Assembly (NCBI RefSeq): GCF_013133795.1
Contig: NZ_JABGBN010000002.1
Coordinates: 186,001 to 250,000, forward strand
Source: Pelistega suis
GTDB lineage: Bacteria; Pseudomonadota; Gammaproteobacteria; Burkholderiales; Burkholderiaceae_B
Reading direction: 5' to 3'
Length of the DNA: 64,000 bases
Translations under genes and position numbers: made by a program
The notes under the pieces: generated by a model
Databases searched by the model: none
What the model saw: the letters and a program-made list of their open reading frames with translations, nothing else
Told to the model about the DNA's origin: nothing
In this document: piece by piece, positions 20,092-27,429 of the stretch
How positions within the stretch are numbered: the first letter of the stretch is position 1
How the letters are laid out: every line of letters begins with the position of its first letter

Positions 20092-20393
20092 GTTTAGTCA
20101 TTACGCGCTCACGTAGTCTTGTTTTGCATGCGGGAGAGACCTTGTTAGAGGGTTTAGAACGGACGGGACATGTGGTAGAGTACCAATGCCGTTCGGGCTA
20201 TTGTGGCTCGTGTCGTACGCGTATGCTAAGTGGGGAAGTTGAATATCTGTCTGAACCACTCGCCTATGTTGCCAATGGCGAGGTGTTACCTTGTTGTTGT
20301 GTCCCTGTGGGGACTGTCTCATTAGATGTAGGAACAGAACGAGATTATGAGAGTGATGGTGGAGCTTATCGTACCCAAAGTGAGTTGATTTAA
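20088..20393 (+). CDS. yfaE: 2Fe-2S ferredoxin YfaE-like, NrdB cofactor maintenance
   Basis: Plant-type ferredoxin that supplies electrons to rebuild the NrdB diferric-tyrosyl cofactor. The cluster ligands are CRSGYCGSC (three Cys) and a fourth Cys in LPCCCVPVG. 101 residues, slightly longer than enterobacterial YfaE (84) through a Gly/Glu-rich tail after residue ~85. The ATG overlaps the nrdB stop (ATGA), giving tight coupling. A strong terminator follows. Confidence 0.93.
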   Translation: MSLVITRSRSLVLHAGETLLEGLERTGHVVEYQCRSGYCGSCRTRMLSGEVEYLSEPLAYVANGEVLPCCCVPVGTVSLDVGTERDYESDGGAYRTQSELI

Positions 20394-20425
20394 AGATAGG
20401 CGATACAAGCTATTTAAAAGATTAT

Positions 20426-20470
20426 AAAATTACCTCTGCATAATTTAACAAAGCAGAGGTAATTTTTTTA
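20426..20470 (+). terminator. Rho-independent terminator after nrdA-nrdB-yfaE
   Basis: A ~14-bp stem AAAATTACCTCTGC/GCAGAGGTAATTTT with a 12-base loop, then a T run. It lies between the convergent yfaE and CBS genes and may work both ways. Confidence 0.88.
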
Positions 20471-20523
20471 GATGAATTATAGTGTTCAGATATTATAGTG
20501 TTCAGAGCATGAAGAGAGGGTTT

Positions 20524-20979
20524 TTATTCATCTGCTTCAGTTTTGTCGTCGGGCCAATGCTTAATATAGGCTTTAAGCATATTGTTTTCAAATTGCTCCA
20601 TTTCTAATAAAGCACGTGCCATATCATAAAATGAAATCACGCCTAATAGGGTAGGACCGTCCATCACAGGGACATAGCGTGCATGTAGTTCTAGCATAAG
20701 ACGTTGTACCTCGGTTGCCTCGGTATTGGGCGTCACACTCACAGGGTGGTCATCCATAATACTGCGAACGGTCGCTGAATGAATGTCTTTTTTATGATTG
20801 AGGCAGCGCATAATTTCTCGGAAAGTTAGCATGCCAACGAGTTCACCATGTTCTAAAACCACGAGAGAACCAATATCCTGCTCACTCATTATCTGAATGG
20901 CTTGCTCGACAGTTGCGTCTGGTGTGATAGTGTAAAGGACATCACCTTTAACACGGAGAATTTCATTAACTTTTAGCAT
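20524..20979 (-). CDS. Two-CBS-domain protein
   Basis: A 151-residue cytosolic protein made of two CBS motifs, residues ~1-65 (VLYTITPDATVEQAIQIMSEQDIGSLVVLE) and ~70-135 (DDHPVSVTPNTEATEVQRLMLELHARYVPV). Such pairs bind adenine nucleotides and regulate partners; no partner domain is fused and the ligand is unknown. It ends in an acidic DDKTEADE tail. It lies 80 bases downstream of the YihY-like gene on the same strand. Confidence 0.85.
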   Translation of the reverse strand: MLKVNEILRVKGDVLYTITPDATVEQAIQIMSEQDIGSLVVLEHGELVGMLTFREIMRCLNHKKDIHSATVRSIMDDHPVSVTPNTEATEVQRLMLELHARYVPVMDGPTLLGVISFYDMARALLEMEQFENNMLKAYIKHWPDDKTEADE

Positions 20980-21058
20980 GGTCTATCCCATAAAATCACG
21001 TATTCCTTCAATGTACACGAATAAAAGGAAATTATCAACTCAGGTTTTTAAAGGGTTA

Positions 21059-22324
21059 TTAAAGGACTTCTTTGAGTTCAACATTTTCTTTTAAGATTAA
21101 ACGACTCATCGCACTACGAATTTTATCATCCGCCATCGCTTGATCTATTTCGGGGTTAAGTAAAAATAAATCACTTAATGCCGATAGCTGTTTGTCTGTG
21201 GTATTAGCAAGTACCCAGCGTTCAGAGCGTTTGCCTTGAGTATTCACGATGTAACTGAGAGAGCTTAATTGTTCGAGGACATAAAGGGTATGTGTACTAT
21301 TGCCCCCCATATTTTTTTGTAAATATTGTGTGCTTTTACCGGGTGGGTTGTTATTGCTGTTTTCTGCCAAAATACGTAATAAACGAATGGCTTGTACAAA
21401 ATCGGCACCTGCTTTATCACTCGTTTCAATATGCCCAAAGCGGATTTGTGGCGCAATAGAAGCAATAATGGCACCAAATAAAATGACTAGCCAAGAGAGG
21501 TAAATCCAAAGTAAAAATAATGGAATAGTGGCAAATGTGCCATAAATAACGGTATAAGAAGGAAATTGCGTAATATAAAAAGCAAAGCCATTTTTCATGG
21601 CTTCAAAAAGCACGGCGGCAATGGCAGCGCCAATCATCGCATCGCGTAGGTAGACACGACGATTAGGCACGATATAGTAGAGCAAGGTAAAACCAATAAA
21701 AGACAGGAGAGTAGGGAAGACTGTCGCAAAGATATTTTGAACAATACTGATATCTACCCCAAAGCCTAATTTGGCTCGTGCGACAAAAGTACTTGCCCAA
21801 ATGCTCGCAGCGAGCATAAAGGGACCGACGGACAGAATGGCCCAATAGATTAAGACTCGCGTCATTAAAGGGCGTTGTTTTTGTACGCGCCAAATTTTAT
21901 TAAGCACCTCATCAATGGTTTTCATGAGCAAAATAGAGGTAATCATTAAAAAGACAGCACCAATGGCAGTCATATTACGGGCTTTTTCGGCAAAGCCATT
22001 TAAATGGGTCATAATGCTGTCGGACATTGCTTCTGGCATAAGATTATTAGCCAGAAAATGATCCAACTCAGTTTGCAGTTCTTTAAAGATAGGGAAGGCA
22101 GTAAACAAAGAGAGGATGACGGCTAAGAGTGGGACGACAGCCAATACGGTAGTATAAGTCAAACTACCGGCGACCTGCGTTAAATTATCATCTGATAAAC
22201 GGTGAAAAGCGGTCACAACGGCCTGTCTAAAATAAGGGCGAGCATTTTGTTGGACCTGATCCTCTTCAGCTTGTTCTTGGTTCTCTTGAATATCGTTAAG
22301 ATGTTCGGTATCTTTATCGTGCAT
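21059..22324 (-). CDS. YihY/BrkB-family inner membrane protein
   Basis: Integral membrane protein of the YihY (formerly RNase BN/BrkB) family; molecular role unresolved. The family core begins at LAGSLTYTTVLAVVPLLAVILS-type sequence (residues ~35-65 from the chosen start), with VLNKIWRVQKQRPLMTRVLIYW and a later FGAIIASIAPQ. About six membrane spans. The C-terminal ~130 cytosolic residues look like a winged-helix-type region seen in the longer betaproteobacterial members. The ATG at 22324 (MHDKDTEHLN) was chosen over a TTG 48 bases upstream, which would add an implausible Phe-rich leader. Confidence 0.85.
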   Translation of the reverse strand: MHDKDTEHLNDIQENQEQAEEDQVQQNARPYFRQAVVTAFHRLSDDNLTQVAGSLTYTTVLAVVPLLAVILSLFTAFPIFKELQTELDHFLANNLMPEAMSDSIMTHLNGFAEKARNMTAIGAVFLMITSILLMKTIDEVLNKIWRVQKQRPLMTRVLIYWAILSVGPFMLAASIWASTFVARAKLGFGVDISIVQNIFATVFPTLLSFIGFTLLYYIVPNRRVYLRDAMIGAAIAAVLFEAMKNGFAFYITQFPSYTVIYGTFATIPLFLLWIYLSWLVILFGAIIASIAPQIRFGHIETSDKAGADFVQAIRLLRILAENSNNNPPGKSTQYLQKNMGGNSTHTLYVLEQLSSLSYIVNTQGKRSERWVLANTTDKQLSALSDLFLLNPEIDQAMADDKIRSAMSRLILKENVELKEVL

Positions 22325-22423
22325 CGCTTTAAATTTGAAAAAATTAATAAATGACAAGTCAAAGTATAACAAGATAATGCGATAGACCCAAAAAATCCGT
22401 ATAATGAATGATATTCTCTACAG

Positions 22424-22837
22424 ATGAGTACAGTATCAATGTCAGACGAGTTAAAACTCAACCCTATATTACGCCTAGGTGCTTTTATCGCTTTATTGGC
22501 TTTATTTATCCTTTGTATTGTTTGGGAATTGTGGTTAGACCCACTAGTGCCGGGAGGTAGTATTTATGTCCTTAAAGCTTTACCTTTGATGTTTCCTTTG
22601 TATGGTGTGTATAAGGGGAATCTTTATACGATGCAATGGTCATCAATGTTGGTATTGCTTTATATTCTTGAAGGGTCTACACGATGGTATTCGGATACCT
22701 CTGTCTTATCACAACGCTTAGGTATGATAGAGTTTTTTCTTGCCTTGGCGGTATTTTTATTTGCTATTTTCTATGTTAGACCCGCTAAGCGTTTAGCAAA
22801 AGCCAAGAAAAAAGCGCAAGAGCAAAAAACACACTAA
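22424..22837 (+). CDS. DUF2069 membrane protein
   Basis: A 137-residue protein with about four membrane spans and a Lys-rich C-terminus (AKAKKKAQEQK). The segment KALPLMFPLYGVYKGNLYTMQW followed by YILEGSTRWYSD is characteristic of the DUF2069 family, whose function is unknown. A second ATG lies 15 bases in. It is divergent from the YihY gene and directly precedes aroC on the same strand (15-base gap). Confidence 0.82.
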   Translation: MSTVSMSDELKLNPILRLGAFIALLALFILCIVWELWLDPLVPGGSIYVLKALPLMFPLYGVYKGNLYTMQWSSMLVLLYILEGSTRWYSDTSVLSQRLGMIEFFLALAVFLFAIFYVRPAKRLAKAKKKAQEQKTH

Positions 22838-22852
22838 ATTTAGGATGAAAAC

Positions 22853-23908
22853 ATGTCGGGTAGCTCGTTAGGTAAGCTTTTTACAGTGAGTAATTTTGGT
22901 GAGTCACATGGTACAGCGATTGGCTGTGTGATTGATGGTTGTCCTGCAGGGATGGTATTGACAGAGGCGGATATTCAGTTTGAGTTAGATCGTCGTAAAC
23001 CTGGGACTTCACGTCATGTGACGCAACGCCGTGAACCTGATACTGTTCAAATTTTATCGGGTATTTATGAGGGCAAAACGACAGGGACACCGATTGCCTT
23101 ATTGATTCAAAATGAGGATCAACGCAGTAAAGATTACAGCAATATTAGCGACTCCTTTAGACCCGGACATGCAGATTTTACGTATTGGAATAAATTCGGC
23201 ATTCGTGATCCACGTGGTGGTGGACGCTCCTCTGCACGCTTAACCGCACCTACGGTAGCGGCAGGGGCTGTGGCAAAGAAATGGCTTAAAGAGCGTTATG
23301 GTGTGCAAATTCGTGGCTATATGAGTCAATTAGGTCCTATTGAAATTCCTTTTGAGAGTTGGGACGAGGTAGGAAATAATCCTTTCTTTGCCCCAAATGC
23401 CACCGTTATCCCTGAGTTAGAAGCCTATATGGATGCTTTACGTAAAGAGGGGGATTCTATTGGTGCACGTATCGAAGTGGTGGCAGAAAATGTTCCTATC
23501 GGTTTAGGAGAGCCTATTTATGACCGTCTAGATGCTGATATTGCTTATGTGATGATGGGATTAAATGCGGTTAAAGGCGTATCAATTGGTGCTGGATTTA
23601 ACTGCATCACCCAAAAAGGCTCAGAGCATGGTGATGAGATTACTCCGGACGGTTTTTTAAGTAATCATGCGGGTGGGATTTTAGGTGGTATTTCTAGTGG
23701 TCAGGATATTACGGTATCACTCGCCATTAAACCTACCTCAAGTATTCGTATCGAACGTCAGTCAATTAATACTAAGGGAGAGCCTGTGACTGTGCAGACA
23801 TTGGGTCGTCACGACCCTTGTGTGGGTATTCGGGCAACCCCAATTGCCGAGGCTTTATTGGCATTGGTGTTGATGGATCATGTCCTTATTCAGCAAGCGT
23901 ATAAGTAG
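22853..23908 (+). CDS. aroC: Chorismate synthase
   Basis: Converts 5-enolpyruvylshikimate-3-phosphate to chorismate using reduced FMN, the last common step to aromatic compounds. Signatures: [32 protein letters not shown]-like sequence (here [17 protein letters not shown]), and the C-terminal [17 protein letters not shown]. 351 residues; ATG behind AGGATG. A chorismate-using enzyme, ubiC, lies at 37 kb. Confidence 0.97.
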   Translation: MSGSSLGKLFTVSNFGESHGTAIGCVIDGCPAGMVLTEADIQFELDRRKPGTSRHVTQRREPDTVQILSGIYEGKTTGTPIALLIQNEDQRSKDYSNISDSFRPGHADFTYWNKFGIRDPRGGGRSSARLTAPTVAAGAVAKKWLKERYGVQIRGYMSQLGPIEIPFESWDEVGNNPFFAPNATVIPELEAYMDALRKEGDSIGARIEVVAENVPIGLGEPIYDRLDADIAYVMMGLNAVKGVSIGAGFNCITQKGSEHGDEITPDGFLSNHAGGILGGISSGQDITVSLAIKPTSSIRIERQSINTKGEPVTVQTLGRHDPCVGIRATPIAEALLALVLMDHVLIQQAYK

Positions 23909-24020
23909 TATAAATCTTGCGTAAAGGGTTGATTGGGAGTAAAATGCACATTAGGAGAATGTAGCGGTGGTTTCCCTACCGCTCACCTTGGCAACTTCTC
24001 TTGCTTTAGGTGCTTAGTTA

Positions 24021-24083
24021 TTAATAAGCGTTATGGCTTAGTAATAAAACTAAGATGAGGATAATTACTAGTTTAATGAGCAT
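24021..24083 (-). CDS. 20-residue hydrophobic peptide, Ibs-like putative type I toxin (copy A)
   Basis: Reads MLIKLVIILILVLLLSHNAY. The pattern (Met, a basic residue, LVII, a run of Leu/Ile/Val, Ser, ending Ala-Tyr) matches enterobacterial Ibs toxins such as IbsC (MMRLVIILIVLLLISFSAY, from memory), short membrane peptides that depolarise the cell when over-made. An AGGAG site stands 6-7 bases before the ATG. The coding frame is preserved in copy B, with changes at codons 2, 3, 4, 5 and 9 that keep the peptide character. Toxicity and expression are inference. Confidence 0.75.
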   Translation of the reverse strand: MLIKLVIILILVLLLSHNAY

Positions 24084-24173
24084 TATCGTCTCCTAGGATT
24101 GCCACCACTTCGACTTAGGTCGGTGGCGGTAACCTACCTAGCAGGGTGTTCCAGCACCCTGTCAGGTAAACAC

Positions 24174-24182
24174 AGTATAGCA
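24174..24182 (-). promoter_or_regulatory. Extended -10 promoter of toxin mRNA (copy A)
   Basis: On the minus strand this reads TGCTATACT, a TGn-extended -10 with no good -35. It is identical in copy B. Transcription would start ~85 bases before the toxin ATG, giving a structured leader with hairpins at 24142-24161 and just before the Shine-Dalgarno. Confidence 0.6.
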
Positions 24183-24190
24183 GTACAAAT

Positions 24191-24232
24191 AAAGCTAGTG
24201 TATTCGTAGAAATGCACTAGCTTTTCCTTTTT
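24191..24232 (+). terminator. Terminator of putative antisense RNA A
   Basis: AAAGCTAGTG pairs perfectly with CACTAGCTTT across a 14-base loop, then TCCTTTTT. The stem differs in sequence from copy B but keeps pairing. Confidence 0.85.
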
Positions 24233-24297
24233 AGGTAAAAATTTTTATAAAACAAAGCATTATAAATGCTTGATATAGGATGAATTTGTCCTATGGG

Positions 24298-25194
24298 TTA
24301 TTTGTTATTCGACAACATCAATCCTATTGCAATAGCGAGAATCCCAATAGCCTGATAGTTTTGGAAACTTTCTCCTAGGATAAAGACAGAAATCAATACA
24401 CCAAAAACAGGCATAAGATGAATAGATAAGCCCGTCTTGACTGCACCGACTTTTTGTACGGCTATGGTATAGAGTAGATAGGCGACAACTGAAGGGAATA
24501 TACCAACATACGCTAACGCTAATAGGGCATTTTGATTCCAAGAAGAATGCGTATCCGTTTGATTAATTTCCCAGATAAGAAGCGGTGCCAAAGCCATTAA
24601 ACCAAAAACAATTTGTATTCCCATGAGACCACGACGATCGATATTGGCAGGAATATCTTTCATCCATAGTGTATAGAGTGCCCAACAAATCATTGCAAGA
24701 AATACGATTAAATCTCCCGGATTAAATGCAAAAGATAGCAGGCGTGACCAATCGCCATGAAGTACGATAGAGAGTACGCCACTAAGAGAGATGAGTAGTC
24801 CAAGGAGTTGGATAAAACGAAGTCGTTGTTGATAAAATAGAGCGCCTATCAACATAATGAGAACAGGAATGCAAGAGTTCAATAAAATGGCGTTAGTTGT
24901 TGTTGTGCTATGTAGCCCTTTATAAACTAAGGTATTAAATCCAGCAACACCAACAAGAGAAACGGCGATAATTTTAGTGATGTTTTCTTTGTAAAGTCCC
25001 CAGTCACGACGTATATAGTGAATAACAAATGGCAATAAAACAATAAGTGCAATCACCCAACGTCCAAAAGATAGGGTAAAGGGAGCAATATCTTCTCTGA
25101 CGGCACGCCCTACAGCAAAATTACCCGCCCAGAAAAGCGGAGGTAGTACGAGAAAAGGTAATACAGAGAGAAATGAGGGTTTTGAAGATGGCAT
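24298..25194 (-). CDS. EamA-family (DMT) transporter
   Basis: A 298-residue inner-membrane protein with ten hydrophobic spans made of two EamA repeats (residues ~10-140 and ~150-295). Typical marks are PPLFWAGNFAVGRAV at the N-terminus, ALYTLWMKDIP at the start of the second repeat, and a closing LGESFQNYQAIGILAIAIGL. Exporters of amino acids or metabolites are common in the family; the substrate cannot be read. The 25195-25463 gap on its upstream side is AT-rich with no gene visible. Confidence 0.85.
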   Translation of the reverse strand: MPSSKPSFLSVLPFLVLPPLFWAGNFAVGRAVREDIAPFTLSFGRWVIALIVLLPFVIHYIRRDWGLYKENITKIIAVSLVGVAGFNTLVYKGLHSTTTTNAILLNSCIPVLIMLIGALFYQQRLRFIQLLGLLISLSGVLSIVLHGDWSRLLSFAFNPGDLIVFLAMICWALYTLWMKDIPANIDRRGLMGIQIVFGLMALAPLLIWEINQTDTHSSWNQNALLALAYVGIFPSVVAYLLYTIAVQKVGAVKTGLSIHLMPVFGVLISVFILGESFQNYQAIGILAIAIGLMLSNNK

Positions 25195-25463
25195 CGAGTC
25201 TACGGCTATGACGATTGATGAGTCTTAAAATAGTATGAATTTAAAATAGTTGAATTATACCGTGTGGCATAAGGCAAAGTAAAATCACATGAGTAATATA
25301 TAGAATCATTTGTTTTTCATTATTTAACAATAATTCTTATTGGGCTATTTTATAATAATGAAATGATGATAATTTGATGATGTTGTTTTATTTTGTAAGA
25401 AAGTAAATGTATATAACGACAAATTATCCGTGTTTTGATAGAAAATAGCTAAAGAGAGGTTTT

Positions 25464-26021
25464 ATGAGCAATTCTGCACAAGGTTACGGAAAGGTAGCCA
25501 TTGTATTGCATTGGTTAATTGCAGTTGTGATGATTGGTATGATTTGTTTGGGGCTTTATATTAATAAAAATGAAGCTTATCACTTGATGTCTACCCATAA
25601 GTCAGTCGGTATTTTAATTTTTGTTTTTGTTGTATGGCGTTTATTATTGCGTCTACTCAAAGGATTTCTTCCTGCATTGGGTTCTACGTCTACTTTTCAA
25701 CAGATATTGTCGCGTTTAGTGCATTGGATTTTGTTGTTAGGTACAGTATTATTCCCACTAAGTGGTATGGTAATGTCTGCGATGGGAGGGCGAGGTTTAC
25801 AAGTGTTTGGGACTGAAATTTTTCCGATGAATATGCTTAATGGTCGTCCAGCGGCTATTAATGAGGATGTGTCTGAAATGGCGGCAAATATTCATGAGCT
25901 TTTAGTTCCTATTATGATAGCAGCGATTGCTTTACATATTTTAGGTGTGATTTATCATCAGTTTATAGTTAAAGATAATACTTTATCTCGGATGTTGGGC
26001 TGTACAAAATGCCATAAATAA
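25464..26021 (+). CDS. Cytochrome b561
   Basis: A 185-residue di-heme membrane cytochrome with four spans, the CybB type. Heme-ligand His candidates are in VLHWLIAVVM (span 1), MSTHKSVGILI (span 2), and two in the C-terminal half (ANIHELLVPIM and IALHILGVIYHQF). Likely electron transfer between quinol and a periplasmic acceptor. An unusual C-terminal CTKCHK adds a Cys pair after the last span. The ATG sits behind AAGAGAGG. A strong terminator follows. Confidence 0.88.
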   Translation: MSNSAQGYGKVAIVLHWLIAVVMIGMICLGLYINKNEAYHLMSTHKSVGILIFVFVVWRLLLRLLKGFLPALGSTSTFQQILSRLVHWILLLGTVLFPLSGMVMSAMGGRGLQVFGTEIFPMNMLNGRPAAINEDVSEMAANIHELLVPIMIAAIALHILGVIYHQFIVKDNTLSRMLGCTKCHK

Positions 26022-26039
26022 CTGATTTTTTCATCAGGA

Positions 26040-26080
26040 GCTGTGTTAAAATAAACCCTTTATTTGACACAGCTTTTTTT
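26040..26080 (+). terminator. Rho-independent terminator abutting folC start
   Basis: A ~15-bp stem (GCTGTGTTAAAATAAA with TTTATTTGACACAGC) on a 3-base loop, followed by seven T. It ends the cytochrome b561 transcript. The folC ATG is the next base after the T run. Confidence 0.88.
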
Positions 26081-27370
26081 ATGTCTGCTCCTACGCTTGC
26101 CCACTCGCTCAAAGAGTGGCTATCTTATCTTGAAAATCTTCATCACAAAAGTATTGACATGGGACTTACCCGTGTTAAGGCGGTGGCTGAACGCTTAAAT
26201 CTTCATGATTGGTCTGGTTTTAAAATTGTGGTTGCAGGAACCAATGGTAAAGGGTCTACCTGTGCCATGCTTGAGGCAATTTATCTTGCGGCTGGTTATC
26301 AAGTTGGGCTTTATACATCGCCTCATTTGATTGATTTTAATGAACGCATTCGTCTGAATGGGGTTAATGCGTCCGATGAGGCAATTGTTGCCAAGTTCTA
26401 TGCAATCGAACAAGCGCGTGGTGAAATTAGCCTGAGCTACTTTGAGTATACGACCTTAGCTGCTTTTTTATTGTTTAAAGAAGCGGGTTTGGATGTGTCT
26501 ATTCTGGAAGTCGGTCTAGGAGGGCGCTTAGATGTGGTCAATATTGTCGATGCTGATTGTTCTATTGTCACTAGTGTAGATATTGATCATGTGGAATACT
26601 TAGGCGATAACCGCGAAATCATCGGACTGGAAAAAGCACATGTTTATCGTGCAGGCAAGCCTGCTATTTGTAGTGATCCTCAGCCGCCTGAGAGTTTACT
26701 TAACTATGCCAAAGAAATTGGGGCTGATTTATGGCTCTTTGGGCGTGACTTTAACTATGACGGTGATAAACAACAATGGGCATTTGCGAGTCGGATTGGA
26801 CGCAAAAATGCGTTAGCGTATCCTGCATTACGCGGAGCAAATCAGTTATTAAATGCTTCAGCGGCACTGGCAGCGATTGATGCCTTGCGACCACATTTAG
26901 CTGTACCATTGCAGTCGGTGCGTCAGGGCTTATTACAAGTGACATGGGCAGGACGTTTTCAGATTTTACCGGGACAACCCACGACGATTTTAGATGTAGC
27001 GCACAATCCGCATGCGGCAGCCGTATTAGCACATAATCTACAAAGTATGTCGTATTTTCCTTATACCTATGCGGTATTAGGTATGCTCAGTGATAAAGAT
27101 GCTGCCGAGGTTATTCAGAAATTTAAAGGCATTATAGATCATTGGTATCTCTGTGATTTAAGCGGTCCTCGGGGACGTAAAGCGCAGGAATTAGCTGTTT
27201 TGGTCGAAAAATTTTTACCCAAAGATGATGAGAATCTACCAACTGTGCAAATTTTTGAAAATCCAGTGGTGGCTTTTGAGGCAGTGAGGGCAAAAGCAAA
27301 CGATAATGATCGTATTGTGGTATTCGGTTCTTTTTTAACCGTCTCTGCCGTCTTAGAACATATTCGCTAA
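26081..27370 (+). CDS. folC: Bifunctional folylpolyglutamate/dihydrofolate synthase
   Basis: Adds Glu to dihydropteroate (making dihydrofolate) and extends the polyglutamate tail. Mur-ligase fold: the P-loop GTNGKGSTCAMLEAIYLAAG, the segment LYTSPHLIDFNERIR, SYFEYTTLAAFLLFKE, LEVGLGGRLDVVNIVD, and the C-terminal FDVAHNPHA-like LDVAHNPHAAAVL. 429 residues. The N-terminus LKEWLSYLENLHHKSIDMGL aligns with the family, so the ATG at 26081 seems real, although no ribosome site precedes it and a terminator touches it. It heads folC, SPOR protein, cvpA, purF. Confidence 0.95.
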   Translation: MSAPTLAHSLKEWLSYLENLHHKSIDMGLTRVKAVAERLNLHDWSGFKIVVAGTNGKGSTCAMLEAIYLAAGYQVGLYTSPHLIDFNERIRLNGVNASDEAIVAKFYAIEQARGEISLSYFEYTTLAAFLLFKEAGLDVSILEVGLGGRLDVVNIVDADCSIVTSVDIDHVEYLGDNREIIGLEKAHVYRAGKPAICSDPQPPESLLNYAKEIGADLWLFGRDFNYDGDKQQWAFASRIGRKNALAYPALRGANQLLNASAALAAIDALRPHLAVPLQSVRQGLLQVTWAGRFQILPGQPTTILDVAHNPHAAAVLAHNLQSMSYFPYTYAVLGMLSDKDAAEVIQKFKGIIDHWYLCDLSGPRGRKAQELAVLVEKFLPKDDENLPTVQIFENPVVAFEAVRAKANDNDRIVVFGSFLTVSAVLEHIR

Positions 27371-27429
27371 TCTTAGGTGCGTGTTAATCGTATCTCCATT
27401 AGCATTAAAGGAAGTATTTAGAGGATTTT

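Larger units (their letters stand above)
23951..24232. repeat. Ibs/Sib-like element, copy A (inverted relative to copy B)
   Basis: About 282 bases. Positions 23951-24188 are the reverse complement of 33398-33634 with only ~14 differences and one single-base gap by my count. The remaining 44 bases, at the 3' end of the plus strand, hold a terminator hairpin of different sequence but the same layout as in copy B, ending in the same TCCTTTTT. Together with the short AT-rich flank up to 24297, it fills the gap between aroC and the EamA gene. Confidence 0.9.
23990..24232 (+). ncRNA. Putative Sib-like antisense RNA to toxin A (5' end uncertain)
   Basis: Inferred from a Rho-independent terminator at 24191-24232 on the strand opposite the toxin, lying just past the toxin promoter. 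This is where an RNA fully antisense to the toxin mRNA would end. I could not fix the promoter; it should lie in 23950-24025, and the TTGCTT at 24001 is a weak -35 candidate. Modelled on the E. coli Sib RNAs. Confidence 0.5.

Noticed and set aside
25195-25463. Possible Fur-like AT-rich repeats upstream of cytochrome b561
   Set aside because: Segments like GATGATAATTTGATGATG lack the 7-1-7 symmetry seen in the real Fur box at 46513.
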